Origin: Flavobacteriaceae bacterium
GTDB lineage: Bacteria; Bacteroidota; Bacteroidia; Flavobacteriales; Flavobacteriaceae
NCBI GenBank assembly: GCA_018669795.1
Contig: JABHSQ010000005.1
Coordinates: 186,001 to 250,000 of the forward strand
Length of the DNA stretch: 64,000 nucleotides
Direction of reading: 5' to 3'
Shown here: in pieces, positions 11,450 to 21,857 of the stretch
How the letters are laid out: every line of letters begins with the position of its first letter
Position numbering within the stretch: position 1 is the first letter of the stretch
Notes under the pieces: generated by a model
The model's database searches: none
The model's input: the letters and a program-made list of their open reading frames with translations, nothing else
What the model was told of the DNA's origin: nothing
Made by a program: the position numbers and the translations under genes

Positions 11450-12340
11450 TTATTTATTTGAAATTTCAGGTTTCAGTTCAGCAACCATTGCTAATTTAGA
11501 ACCGTCTGGATTTACAGCAAGACGTGTAATATCTTTTATATTATATTTTGAAAGGTCTGCAACTAATTTCCATTCTCCATTTCCAAATAAATCTAGTAAA
11601 AATAATTTATCAAGACTTCCAATTAATAAAGTAGATTCGTCTAACCAAATATGATCCTGAATTCCAACAGGTAACTGACTGACAAAAAAACTTTCTAAAG
11701 TAGAAATATCAAGCTGATAAACATCCATATTGCCTTCATCATTTACTGAAGTATAACTCATGGTATTTATTGTATTGGGAACTTTATGAATGGATCTTCC
11801 TACTTTTACTAATAGGGTATCATTTGATTTTTTAGAGATGTCTGAATACACTAAATCTAAATTAGCTCCACTTAAAACTGATGAAAGCAATCTGTTTTCA
11901 TCAAAAAAAGAATAATAAGCAACCTGTAAATTTTCAATTAACAAAGAAGATTGCTTTGTTTTTGAATCGTATTTGTAAAGTCGTTGTAAACCTGTAGTAT
12001 CAAATCTAACAGCAGTGTAGTAATTACTGTTTGGAATTTTTTGTGGAGAATATTCACCCCCAATTTTAGTTTCGCTTAAATTGATTTGTGATTCATCTTT
12101 TAAATTATATTTAGTGATATCTGTTTGGTTATTATAGGTTCTAGCGTATACTATTTGTTCATTATTTATAAAAAATGATTGGCTATCATAGCCTGGATTG
12201 TTTGAAATATTTTTGATTTTTTTAATATTAAAATTATTTTCTGAAAATTCTAAATCCATTACAAAAACTTCTGTATTTGATTGTGCAATCAATAAGCAAC
12301 AAGTAAAAAGAAGTACAGAGGAAATTTGATATTTAAACAT
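11450..12340 (-). CDS. TolB-like/WD40-like beta-propeller secreted protein
   Basis: Signal peptide; blades such as IVYARTYNNQTDITKYNL and AVNPDGSKLAMVAEL. Confidence 0.65.
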   Translation of the reverse strand: MFKYQISSVLLFTCCLLIAQSNTEVFVMDLEFSENNFNIKKIKNISNNPGYDSQSFFINNEQIVYARTYNNQTDITKYNLKDESQINLSETKIGGEYSPQKIPNSNYYTAVRFDTTGLQRLYKYDSKTKQSSLLIENLQVAYYSFFDENRLLSSVLSGANLDLVYSDISKKSNDTLLVKVGRSIHKVPNTINTMSYTSVNDEGNMDVYQLDISTLESFFVSQLPVGIQDHIWLDESTLLIGSLDKLFLLDLFGNGEWKLVADLSKYNIKDITRLAVNPDGSKLAMVAELKPEISNK

Positions 12341-12400
12341 TTAATATAATTTCTATAAATATAAGAAAGAATTTTAAACGAGTTTCACAATCAAATATTA

Positions 12401-12433
12401 AAAAAACCGCCTTTCAAATTAATGAAAGCCGGC
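12401..12433 (-). terminator. Rho-independent terminator of the beta-oxidation operon
   Basis: Minus strand: GCCGGCTTTC-ATTAATTT-GAAAGGCGG-TTTTTT; 31 bp after the acyl-CoA dehydrogenase stop. Confidence 0.8.
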
Positions 12434-12463
12434 TTTAATCAATTAAGCAAAACTTAAATATAT

Positions 12464-14257
12464 TTAAAAAGGATACTTGTTTTCCTTTTGAATTTTTTCT
12501 GAAATATTATTGCGTATGGCAACCACATTAGGTTGGTTTTGATACTTTGTAAAACGCTTTAGTCCCATCAGCATCATACGTTGTTCATCGCCTTCAGCAA
12601 AAGAAACGATTCCTTCTTTTGCGTTTTTATGGATGATATCTACTGCATTATATAAATACAATTTTGACATTGCAATTTGGTATGTTTGAGAATCTTCACC
12701 AAAACGTTTACAGTTCTTCTCCGTACGTAAAATAGCAGATTCAGCCATATATGTTTCTATTAATATATTGGAAGCTGCTATTAAAAGCTGTTGATGTTCT
12801 TCTAGGTCTGGACCATATTTTTGAACTGCTGCTCCAGCAACCATTAAGAATACTTTTTTCAGTTTCTCAACCATTGCTTTTTCTTCAGAAAGCACTTCTG
12901 AAAAATCAGGAGTTTCAAAAGAAGGGATCCCCGTTAATTCATCTACTACTTTCATAGCAGGACCGATTAAATCGACATGACCTTTCATCGCTTTTTTGAT
13001 CAACATGCCCACCGAAAGCATTCTGTTAATTTCATTGGTGCCTTCGTAAATTCTTGTAATTCTTGCATCTCTCCATGCAGATTCCATAGGAGTTTCTTTT
13101 GAGAATCCCATTCCACCAAAAATTTGTATCCCCTCATCTGCACAACTTTGAACATCTTCAGAAACAGAAACTTTTAATATAGAACATTCAATAGCAAATT
13201 CCTCAACACCTTTTAACTCTGCATCTTGATGGGTATCACCTTCACCTTGTCTAATTTCTATTCTATTTTCAATGTCTTTTGAAGCTCTATAAGTAGCAGA
13301 TTCTCCAACATAAGTATTGGTTGCCATTTCAGCTATTTTAGCTTTGATAGCTCCAAATTCAGCAATAGGAGTATCAAACTGTTTCCGTTCAGATGCGTAT
13401 TGTATTGCATAAGATGTAATTCTTCTTTGCGAATCTAAACAGGCCCCAGCCAATTTAATTCTTCCAATATTAAGCGAATTCATCGCTATTTTAAAACCAT
13501 TGCCACGCTCAGAGAGCATATTCTCAACAGGAACTTCTGTGTCTGTAAAAAACACTTGACGTGTAGAAGAAGCATGAATTCCTAATTTATGTTCTTCTTC
13601 GCCCAATGAAATTCCATTATTAGGGTCATTTTCAACTAAAAAACCTGTAATGTTTTTATCATCTTCAATTCTTGCAAAAACAATAAATAGTTTACAAAAT
13701 CCTGCGTTTGAAATCCACATTTTTTGTCCACTAATTTTATAATGAGTTCCATCTTCTGAGAGAACTGCTTTAGTTCTTCCGCTATTAGCATCACTTCCAG
13801 CGGTTGGCTCTGTCAAGCAATAAGATCCAAACCATTCGCCACTTGCCAATTTAGGAACGTATTTTTGTTTTTGTTCTTCTGAACCATACAGGGTGATTGG
13901 CATGGTTCCAATACCTGTATGTGCTCCAAAAGCAGTACTAAAAGATCCGGTTCCACTAGAAATATAATCACAAGTTAATAATGTAGAAACAAAGCCCATT
14001 CCTAAACCACCGTAAGCTTCAGGAACAGCAACACCTAAAAAACCTAAGGCCCCTGCTTTACGCATTACTTCTTCTGTAAAAGCATAATCTTTATTTTCAA
14101 AACGATCTCTAAATGGAATAATTTCTCTGTCATTAAATTCCATGACAGCATCTTTCATCATTTTTTGTTCTTCCGTAAAATCCTCTGGAGTGAAAATATC
14201 TTCACATTTAGAGTTTTTTACGATAAATTGTCCGCCTCTTATTAGTTCTTTTTCCAT
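12464..14257 (-). CDS. Acyl-CoA dehydrogenase
   Basis: YCLTEPTAGSDANSGRTKA, KMWISNAG, CADEGIQIFGGMGF, RIYEGTNEINRM. Confidence 0.95.
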   Translation of the reverse strand: MEKELIRGGQFIVKNSKCEDIFTPEDFTEEQKMMKDAVMEFNDREIIPFRDRFENKDYAFTEEVMRKAGALGFLGVAVPEAYGGLGMGFVSTLLTCDYISSGTGSFSTAFGAHTGIGTMPITLYGSEEQKQKYVPKLASGEWFGSYCLTEPTAGSDANSGRTKAVLSEDGTHYKISGQKMWISNAGFCKLFIVFARIEDDKNITGFLVENDPNNGISLGEEEHKLGIHASSTRQVFFTDTEVPVENMLSERGNGFKIAMNSLNIGRIKLAGACLDSQRRITSYAIQYASERKQFDTPIAEFGAIKAKIAEMATNTYVGESATYRASKDIENRIEIRQGEGDTHQDAELKGVEEFAIECSILKVSVSEDVQSCADEGIQIFGGMGFSKETPMESAWRDARITRIYEGTNEINRMLSVGMLIKKAMKGHVDLIGPAMKVVDELTGIPSFETPDFSEVLSEEKAMVEKLKKVFLMVAGAAVQKYGPDLEEHQQLLIAASNILIETYMAESAILRTEKNCKRFGEDSQTYQIAMSKLYLYNAVDIIHKNAKEGIVSFAEGDEQRMMLMGLKRFTKYQNQPNVVAIRNNISEKIQKENKYPF

Positions 14258-14279
14258 TATTATTAAGACTTAATTTTGT

Positions 14280-15470
14280 TTAGTTTAAAAATTCAAATAT
14301 TCCACAAGCACCTTGGCCCGTTCCCACACACATCGTTACTGCTCCATATTTTCCTTGCATATTTTGTTTGCGCATTTCGTCAAATAATTGAACTGAAAGT
14401 TTAGCTCCAGTGCAACCTAAAGGGTGTCCTAGTGCTATGGCACCTCCATTGACATTTATGATATCAGGGTTGAGATCTAATTCGCGTATCACTGCTAAGG
14501 ATTGAGAAGCAAAAGCTTCGTTAAGCTCTATTAATGATAAATCTTTTTGTTTCAACCCAGCTTGCTTTAAAGCTTTCGGAATTGCTTTTACAGGTCCAAT
14601 TCCCATTATTCTTGGTTCAACTCCTGCAGCTGCATAATTTACTAATCTAGCAATAGGTTCAAGATTTAATTCTTTTACCATACCCTCGCTCATCACCATT
14701 ACAAATGCTGCTCCATCACTCATTTGAGATGAATTACCAGCAGTTACACTGCCACCTACCGCAAATACAGCACGTAATTTTGCTAGCGCTTCTTTACTAG
14801 TTCCTTTTCTAGGACCTTCATCTTTAGTTACCGTATATGATTTTGATGCTTTTTTTCTATTTTCATCTAGGTAGGTTTGATTTACAGTGATGGGAACTAT
14901 TTGATCTTGAAAACGATTTTCTGCTTGCGCTTTTAGCGCTTTCATATGAGAATTAAATGCAAAATCATCTTGATCCTCTCTAGAAACGTTAAACTGATTG
15001 GCAACTGCCTCAGCTGTATTTCCCATTCCCCAATAATAATCTTCGTGTCCAGAATTTACAACATCATAATTCAATTCTGGTTTAAACCCTGTCATTGGAA
15101 CCGAACTCATGCTTTCTGCACCTCCAGCTATAATACAATCTGCCATTCCACTCTGAATTTTAGCAGTGGCAATACCTATAGTTTCAATTCCTGAAGAACA
15201 AAAACGATTTACAGTTACTCCTGGGATATCTACAGAGTCTAATCCCATTAAAGAGATAAGTCTAGCCATATTTAGACCTTGGGGTCCTTCTGGCATGGCA
15301 TTACCTACGATAACGTCATCGATGCGAGTTTTGTCTAATTGAGGTAATTCTTTCATCATATATTGAATGGTTTCTGCCGCCAATTCATCTGTTCTTTTAA
15401 ATCTAAAAACCCCTTTAGGTGCTTTACCTACTGCTGTACGATATGCTTTTACTATATATGCTTGTTTCAT
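14280..15470 (-). CDS. Acetyl-CoA acyltransferase (thiolase)
   Basis: [60 protein letters not shown]. Confidence 0.96.
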   Translation of the reverse strand: MKQAYIVKAYRTAVGKAPKGVFRFKRTDELAAETIQYMMKELPQLDKTRIDDVIVGNAMPEGPQGLNMARLISLMGLDSVDIPGVTVNRFCSSGIETIGIATAKIQSGMADCIIAGGAESMSSVPMTGFKPELNYDVVNSGHEDYYWGMGNTAEAVANQFNVSREDQDDFAFNSHMKALKAQAENRFQDQIVPITVNQTYLDENRKKASKSYTVTKDEGPRKGTSKEALAKLRAVFAVGGSVTAGNSSQMSDGAAFVMVMSEGMVKELNLEPIARLVNYAAAGVEPRIMGIGPVKAIPKALKQAGLKQKDLSLIELNEAFASQSLAVIRELDLNPDIINVNGGAIALGHPLGCTGAKLSVQLFDEMRKQNMQGKYGAVTMCVGTGQGACGIFEFLN

Positions 15471-15565
15471 AATCTTTTGCTTTAAGCTTTAAGCTGTCTA
15501 CTCTAAGCTTTTAATTTTATTAATTTTTGCCTTTTGCATATAGCTAAAGGCATAGAAAATCGCAA

Positions 15566-17974
15566 TTAGTTGCGAAGTGGTTTCCCTGTTTTTAACATAT
15601 GTTCAATTCGTTCTAAGGTTTTGCGTTCTGTACAAAGACTTAAAAAGGCTTCACGTTCAATATCTAATAAGTATTGCTCTGTCACTAAAGTAGGTTCTGA
15701 TAAATCTCCACCGGCCATTACATAAGCTAATTTATTTGCAATTTTTTGATCGTGTTCACTGATGAAATTCGAAGCTTCCATAGAATCTGTTCCAACTAAA
15801 AACATTCCTAAAGCTTGTTTACCTAGCACTTTTACATCTTTTCTTACTACGGGTTGAGTATAACCTAAATTTGCCATTGATTTTGCTACCGCTTTTGCGG
15901 TTGCTATCTGACGATTTTTATTTACGATAATAATATCTTTTCCTTTTTCTAAGATACCAAGGTCATATGCTTCATAAGCAGAAGTGGAAACTTTTGCCAT
16001 TCCTATGGTTAAAAAGTATTCTTGTAATACATTTAATTCTACATCATTTTTATGGAATAAATCACTGGCCCTTAAGGCCATTTCTTTAGACCCACCACCG
16101 CCAGGTATCACTCCAACTCCAAATTCAACCAATCCAATATAACTTTCAGCTGCAGCAACTACTCGATCTGCATGAAGTGTCACTTCACATCCACCACCTA
16201 AAGTCATTCCATGTGGTGCAACTACTGTTGGGATTGTTGAATAACGCAATCGCATGACACTATCTTGGAAATATTTAATTGCCATATTTAGTTCCTCATA
16301 CTCTTGCTCTACGGCCATCATAAAAATCATTCCGATATTAGCGCCCACTGAAAAATTTGCTCCTTGATTACCAACGACTAGGCCTTCAAAATCTTTTTCA
16401 GCAATGTCAATAGCTTTATTTAATCCAGCTAAAACATCTCCACCAATAGTATTCATTTTACTTTGGAATTCTAAATTTAGAATACCATCTCCTAAATCTT
16501 CAACTACACATCCGCTATTTTTAAATACTTCACTTGATTTTCGAATATTATTAAGAATAATAAATGCATCCTGTCCCGGTACTTTTGTATGTTTCTTTTG
16601 TGGAATATCATAATAATAGGTTGTTCCATCTTTAATGGTATAAAATGAAGTAATTCCAGAGGCCAACATTTCTGAAACCCAAGCAGCTGGTTCTTTTCCA
16701 ATGGTTTTCATTAATTCGACACCTTTTTCAATTCCGACAGCATCCCAAATTTCGAAAGGACCATGTTCCCATCCAAAACCTGCTTTCATAGCATCATCAA
16801 TTTTGTATAATTCGTCTGAAATTTCAGGAATTCGTTTAGAAACATACGAAAACATTAGTGAGAAATTCTTGCGATAAAATTCACCAGCTTTATCTTTTCC
16901 TGCTACTAAAATTTTAAAACGATCGATTACATTATCTACATTTTTTGTTAATTCTAGCGTAGGGAAAGTAGCTCTTTTTCCTTTTCGATATGCTAAAGTT
17001 TCAAGGTCCAATCCTAAAATCTGGCTCTTACCATTTTCATCTTTAACTTTTTTATAAAATCCTTGACCAGATTTGCTTCCCAACCATTTGTTCTCCATTA
17101 ATGTGTTAACAAAGGCAGGTAATTTAAATACTTCATGCTCTTCATCATCAGGACAATTTTCATAGATTCCATTAGCAACATGAACTAAAGTATCTAATCC
17201 TACTACATCAACAGTTCGGAATGTTGCTGATTTTGGTCTACCTATTACGGGACCAGTTAATTTATCGACTTCTTCAATAGTAAGTCCCATTTGTTTTACC
17301 AAATGGAAAAGACTTTGGATACCATAAATACCAATTCTATTTCCAATAAATGCAGGTGTATCTTTTGCAATTACAGTAGTTTTTCCTAAAAATTGTTCAC
17401 CATAACTATTAAAGAACTCCAATACTTCAGTTGATGTGTTTGGTCCAGGAATGATTTCGAAAAGTTTTAAATAACGGGGAGGATTAAAAAAGTGAGTTCC
17501 ACAGAAATGTTTCTGAAAATCTTCTGTTCTACCTTCATTCATAAATTTAATAGGGATTCCAGAAGTATTACTAGTAATTAAAGTTCCAGGAGTTCTGTAT
17601 TTTTCAAGTTTTTCAAACACTTGTTTTTTAATATCTAAACGCTCTACCACTACTTCAATAATCCAATCTGCAGATGCCACTTTTTGGATATCATCGTCAA
17701 GATTACCAGTAGTAATTCTATCAGCAAACTTTAGGTTATATAAAGGTGCGGGTTTAGATTTTATTGAAGCAGTAAGTGCATCATTTACCAAACGATTTCT
17801 TACCACTTTATCATTTAGAGTTAGTCTTTTAGCTTCTTCCTTTTCAGTAAGAGAAAAAGGAACGATATCCAGTAATAAAACTTCCACCCCAATATTTGCA
17901 AAATGACAAGCAATAGCGCTTCCCATGATTCCTGAACCAATTACGGCTACTTTTTTAATTCTTCTTTTAGACAT
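15566..17974 (-). CDS. 3-hydroxyacyl-CoA dehydrogenase/enoyl-CoA hydratase family protein
   Basis: N-terminal Rossmann VIGSGIMGSAIACHFAN; GTHFFNPPRYLKLFEIIPG; C-terminal crotonase GGGCEVTLHADRVVAAAESYIGLVEFGVGVIPGGGG. Confidence 0.95.
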   Translation of the reverse strand: MSKRRIKKVAVIGSGIMGSAIACHFANIGVEVLLLDIVPFSLTEKEEAKRLTLNDKVVRNRLVNDALTASIKSKPAPLYNLKFADRITTGNLDDDIQKVASADWIIEVVVERLDIKKQVFEKLEKYRTPGTLITSNTSGIPIKFMNEGRTEDFQKHFCGTHFFNPPRYLKLFEIIPGPNTSTEVLEFFNSYGEQFLGKTTVIAKDTPAFIGNRIGIYGIQSLFHLVKQMGLTIEEVDKLTGPVIGRPKSATFRTVDVVGLDTLVHVANGIYENCPDDEEHEVFKLPAFVNTLMENKWLGSKSGQGFYKKVKDENGKSQILGLDLETLAYRKGKRATFPTLELTKNVDNVIDRFKILVAGKDKAGEFYRKNFSLMFSYVSKRIPEISDELYKIDDAMKAGFGWEHGPFEIWDAVGIEKGVELMKTIGKEPAAWVSEMLASGITSFYTIKDGTTYYYDIPQKKHTKVPGQDAFIILNNIRKSSEVFKNSGCVVEDLGDGILNLEFQSKMNTIGGDVLAGLNKAIDIAEKDFEGLVVGNQGANFSVGANIGMIFMMAVEQEYEELNMAIKYFQDSVMRLRYSTIPTVVAPHGMTLGGGCEVTLHADRVVAAAESYIGLVEFGVGVIPGGGGSKEMALRASDLFHKNDVELNVLQEYFLTIGMAKVSTSAYEAYDLGILEKGKDIIIVNKNRQIATAKAVAKSMANLGYTQPVVRKDVKVLGKQALGMFLVGTDSMEASNFISEHDQKIANKLAYVMAGGDLSEPTLVTEQYLLDIEREAFLSLCTERKTLERIEHMLKTGKPLRN

Positions 17975-17986
17975 ATGATAATCTAT

Positions 17987-18427
17987 TTAATCTTGAATGT
18001 ATATTTTTTTGGAGTTAATTAACTCCAATATAGTATTAGTTACTTTTTTAAAAGCTTTTAGATCTTCTGAGTCAACTGCTTTGTTAATAGCTTCATCAAA
18101 TCCAAAAACAACTCTTTTTGAAAACTCTCTCATTTCAATACCAAAAGGTGTAAGGTAAATTAAAACACCTCTGCCATCTAAAGGGTTAGATTTTCTAACT
18201 ATAAGCCCTTTTTCTTCCATGGTTTTTAATGTTCTTGAAAGACTAGTAGCTTCAATGCCCATTTTAGGACCTAATGAAGTAGAAGGAGTACCTTCATCTG
18301 GATCGATACTAATAAGTGCAAAACCAGTTGCCATTGTACTTCCTTTTTTTCCAGCTTCTTCATTGTACATTTTGGTAACACCCATCCAAGTAGATCTTAA
18401 AAGGTAATCTATCGTTTTTTCTTTCAT
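17987..18427 (-). CDS. MarR family transcriptional regulator of the beta-oxidation operon
   Basis: Winged-helix LGPKMGIEATSLSRTLKTMEEKGLIVRKSNPLDGRGVLIYLTPFG. Confidence 0.92.
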   Translation of the reverse strand: MKEKTIDYLLRSTWMGVTKMYNEEAGKKGSTMATGFALISIDPDEGTPSTSLGPKMGIEATSLSRTLKTMEEKGLIVRKSNPLDGRGVLIYLTPFGIEMREFSKRVVFGFDEAINKAVDSEDLKAFKKVTNTILELINSKKIYIQD

Positions 18428-18431
18428 TTTT

Positions 18432-18465
18432 CAAATATACATAAAAATACTATGCATGCATAGTA
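18432..18465 (-). promoter_or_regulatory. Putative promoter -7 element (TATATTTG, 18432-18439) plus 18-bp palindromic operator (18448-18465)
   Basis: CAAATATA on + strand = TATATTTG on -; TACTATGCATGCATAGTA is a perfect palindrome immediately upstream. Confidence 0.72.
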
Positions 18466-18645
18466 AATGGGATTTAAAATTTATGATAGATTAAAAAAAA
18501 TAAATAGTAAACTTGACTACTAATATTTAGATAAATCATTGATAATTGCTATATTGATTTTTTTAAAATAAAAATTTCATTATTTTTTTTTAGTAACTTA
18601 GATCCAAACTAAAAGTTTAATGGGAATATCAACCACTAAAAAAAA

Positions 18646-19059
18646 ATGAACCCAATTCTTAAAAATATTCTCGCTGTTATTATGGGTTGGTTAGGAGGAA
18701 GTATTGTTAATATAGTGCTCATTGAGTTAGGTCATAAAGTTTTTCCGATCGCAGGGGTTGACTTTAATGATATGGATTCCCTCGCAACTCTTATGTCAAC
18801 ATTAGATCCTGCGTATTTTATTTTTCCGTTTTTAGCACACGCTTTAGGAACTATAGTTGGTGCTTTAATAGCAGGGAGAATAGCAACTACTCATAAAATG
18901 AAATTTTCACTCGCAATTGGAGGATTATTTCTATTAGGAGGTATTATGGTTAATTTTATGTTACCTGGTCCCTCTTGGTTTGCATTAGCAGATATATTAA
19001 TAGCTTATATTCCGATGGCTTGGATAGGAGGAAAGTTAGCTGAAAAATTAACTCAATAA
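18646..19059 (+). CDS. Small integral membrane protein of unknown function
   Basis: 137 aa with about four hydrophobic helices. Confidence 0.75.
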   Translation: MNPILKNILAVIMGWLGGSIVNIVLIELGHKVFPIAGVDFNDMDSLATLMSTLDPAYFIFPFLAHALGTIVGALIAGRIATTHKMKFSLAIGGLFLLGGIMVNFMLPGPSWFALADILIAYIPMAWIGGKLAEKLTQ

Positions 19060-19064
19060 AACGT

Positions 19065-20558
19065 ATGATTACAAAAATTACCGTTCTAGCAATTTATGTA
19101 GCCCTTCTATTTCTAATTGGAATTTTAGCTTCTCGAAGAGTAAAAAGTATGAGTGATTATTATTTAGGAGGAAAAAAAATGGGATTTTGGGCTGTTGCTT
19201 TTTCTGCTAGAGCAACAGGAGAATCCGGTTGGCTTTTAATAGGTTTAACAGGTATGGGAGCTATCGCTGGGTATTCTGGATATTGGGTTGTTGCTGGTGA
19301 ATTACTCGGAGTTTTTATTTCTTGGCAATTTATGGCCAAACGATTTAAAATACGTTCTGACGAATATAAAGCAATCACAATTCCCGATTACCTTCAAAGT
19401 CATTTTAAATCATCTACAAACACGCTTCGTATTATTTCCGCTTCGGTTTTGGTGGTTTTCGTGGTCATTTATGTCGCATCACAAATGGATGTAACGGGCA
19501 TTGCATTTGAATCAATGCTAGGTATCGATTATCGAATTGGTGTGCTTGTTGGTTTTAGCATTGTGCTCATCTATATTTTTATTGGTGGATTTGTAGCTGC
19601 GGTTTGGTCAGATATGTTTCAAGGAATACTGATGTTTATCGGTCTGGTGTTACTACCTATTGTAGTGTGGTTCTCTATGGATCATGGAGCTGGAATTACC
19701 GAAGGATTAAACACTATTGACCCTACATTAACACAAATAATGGGAAGAAGCGATGACGGATGGATGAACTTATTTACAATTATTGGTTTCTCTATGATTG
19801 GTTTGGGCTTCTTAGGCTCACCACAAGTTTATGTTCGTTTTATGTCCATTAAAAGTGAAAATGAGATTGATAAAGGAAAGTGGGTAGCATTACTTTTTAC
19901 ACTTTTAACAGATGCTGCTGCAGTAACCATTGGTATACTTGCTCGAATCTATTTTACATCGGAAGGACAAGATCCTGAGGCAGTATTAGGAACTGGCGGT
20001 GAAGATGTACTAAGTTTGATTACCAACGAATTCTTACCAACAATCCTAGTTGCCATCTTTATTGCTATTGTGCTTTCTGCAATTATGTCTACTATAGATT
20101 CGCTACTTATTCTTGCCTCTAGTGCAATTACGCGTGATTTTTACCAGAAAATATTTAGACCCGATATAAAAGATGAAGACTTAACAAATTTTTCGAGGTT
20201 AGTTACTGTTGGTATGGCATTAGTTGCATTGGGGATTGCTATTTTACTATATTATCTATACCCAGATAGGCAGATCTTCTGGATCATGATTTTTGGTTGG
20301 TCAGGCATTGCAGCCACTTTTTGTCCAGTAATCATTTTATCTCTCTTTTGGAAAGGGTATACTGAAAAAGGAGCGATTGCTTCTATGATTACCGGTTTTG
20401 CATCGGTAATCGTATTTAAATTTGTTTTTTCAAATATGGAGGGAATTGGAAAATATTTTGTAGAATTGGATGTGTTAGCTCCATCATTTGCCTTGGCAAT
20501 GATAGTGGGATATATAGTTTCAAAAATGTTTCCGAATAAAGGTATTAAAGATTTATAG
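19065..20558 (+). CDS. putP: Sodium/proline symporter (SSS family)
   Basis: SDYYLGGKKMGFWAVAFSARATGESGWLLIGLTGMG; LSAIMSTIDSLLILASSAITRDFYQK. Confidence 0.93.
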   Translation: MITKITVLAIYVALLFLIGILASRRVKSMSDYYLGGKKMGFWAVAFSARATGESGWLLIGLTGMGAIAGYSGYWVVAGELLGVFISWQFMAKRFKIRSDEYKAITIPDYLQSHFKSSTNTLRIISASVLVVFVVIYVASQMDVTGIAFESMLGIDYRIGVLVGFSIVLIYIFIGGFVAAVWSDMFQGILMFIGLVLLPIVVWFSMDHGAGITEGLNTIDPTLTQIMGRSDDGWMNLFTIIGFSMIGLGFLGSPQVYVRFMSIKSENEIDKGKWVALLFTLLTDAAAVTIGILARIYFTSEGQDPEAVLGTGGEDVLSLITNEFLPTILVAIFIAIVLSAIMSTIDSLLILASSAITRDFYQKIFRPDIKDEDLTNFSRLVTVGMALVALGIAILLYYLYPDRQIFWIMIFGWSGIAATFCPVIILSLFWKGYTEKGAIASMITGFASVIVFKFVFSNMEGIGKYFVELDVLAPSFALAMIVGYIVSKMFPNKGIKDL

Positions 20559-20760
20559 TTGATACAAATGTTTATAAAAGTAATTAAAAGCAGTTTATAA
20601 TACTCTTAATAATACTATCTTTAAAATTATATAAGCATCACTTTGATAAGGTTATGTTCATTTCAAAAGTGAAAGCGATAAACGTTTTATATTAATTTGT
20701 TATCACGCTTACAACTACTAATTATAACACATATAAAATAAAAATTTAAAAAATAAAATC

Positions 20761-20859
20761 ATGGCAAAAAGTAAAGACTCAAGGAAAAATGTAAAAAAAG
20801 AATCAACTAAAACTCCAAAAGAAAAAAAAGCAGAAAAGAGATTAAAGAAATCTAAATAA
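20761..20859 (+). CDS. Lysine-rich 32-aa small protein
   Basis: ATG...TAA reads MAKSKDSRKNVKKESTKTPKEKKAEKRLKKSK; below the ORF-track length cut-off; A-rich leader; upstream of the NYN gene. Confidence 0.6.
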   Translation: MAKSKDSRKNVKKESTKTPKEKKAEKRLKKSK

Positions 20860-20874
20860 AATAAAAATTAGTAT

Positions 20875-21603
20875 ATGAATTCAAATTTAGCGGTACTTAT
20901 TGATGGAGATAATATTCCTTCTGCTCATGTAAAAGAAATGATGGAGGAAATCGCAAAGTATGGAAATCCAACCATTAAAAGAATTTATGGTGATTGGACC
21001 AATCCTCATTTATCAAAATGGAAAAATCTACTTCTTCAAAATGCAATTACTCCCATACAACAATATGCCTATACTACTGGGAAAAATGCTACTGATTCAG
21101 CTATGATTATTGATGCTATGGACATTCTTTATTCTGAAAAAGTAAATGGATTTTGTCTGGTTTCAAGCGATAGTGATTTTACAAAATTAGCAACTAGACT
21201 AAGAGAAGCTGGAATGCAAGTAATTGGAATAGGGGAGAAAAAGACTCCTACACCCTTTATTGTAGCTTGTGATAAATTTATATATATAGAAATCCTAAGA
21301 AAACAATCCCCTAAAAAAGAGAATGTTAATGCGAAAGGAAAAATTGAAGAAAATGTTGATGAAATTACTTCAAAAGTAATTAAGTTGTTGTCTACTACCA
21401 TAACTGATTCATCAGATGAAGATGGTTGGGCGTTTCTTGGTGATGTAGGGAGTTTGATTCAAAAAAAACAGCCTAATTTTGATTCTCGAAATTATGGATT
21501 TGAAAAATTAACTCCATTGATTAAATCCATAGGAAGCTTCGAAATAGAACATCGCGAAAATCCGAAAAGTAAAAATAAATTAGTTTTTGTTAAGAATAAA
21601 TAA
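20875..21603 (+). CDS. NYN (LabA/PIN-like) domain protein with C-terminal OST-HTH/LOTUS-like domain
   Basis: LAVLIDGDNIPSA...RIYGDWT...ATDSAMIIDAMDIL...GFCLVSSDSDFTKLATRLREAGMQVIGIGEKKTP; C-term FLGDVGSLIQKKQPNFDSRNYGFEKLTPLIKSIGSFEI. Confidence 0.93.
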   Translation: MNSNLAVLIDGDNIPSAHVKEMMEEIAKYGNPTIKRIYGDWTNPHLSKWKNLLLQNAITPIQQYAYTTGKNATDSAMIIDAMDILYSEKVNGFCLVSSDSDFTKLATRLREAGMQVIGIGEKKTPTPFIVACDKFIYIEILRKQSPKKENVNAKGKIEENVDEITSKVIKLLSTTITDSSDEDGWAFLGDVGSLIQKKQPNFDSRNYGFEKLTPLIKSIGSFEIEHRENPKSKNKLVFVKNK

Positions 21604-21857
21604 AAGCATATAGCAAGGACTAAAAAACAATAATAACACGGTGATAATACCTTGTTAAAATAAAAGGAAACACTAAATAAATACGATTTTTAATTATTTA
21701 AATAATTGTTTTAAAATGATCATTTCTTTTTTATATTCCTTATATCATTATACTATTCGCCTTTTGCAACAGAAACATCAATTCCCAAAGATCATTCATA
21801 AAACTTTGTCTATATGTCATAATTCTTTTTTTGGCTTAATAATGGCAATAAAATGTT

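Noticed and set aside
15528-15552. Hairpin TGCCTTT...AAAGGCA between the HADH/ECH and thiolase genes as a terminator
   Set aside because: No T-tract on the minus strand where it would be needed; the genes look like one operon. Could be an RNA processing site but unsupported.
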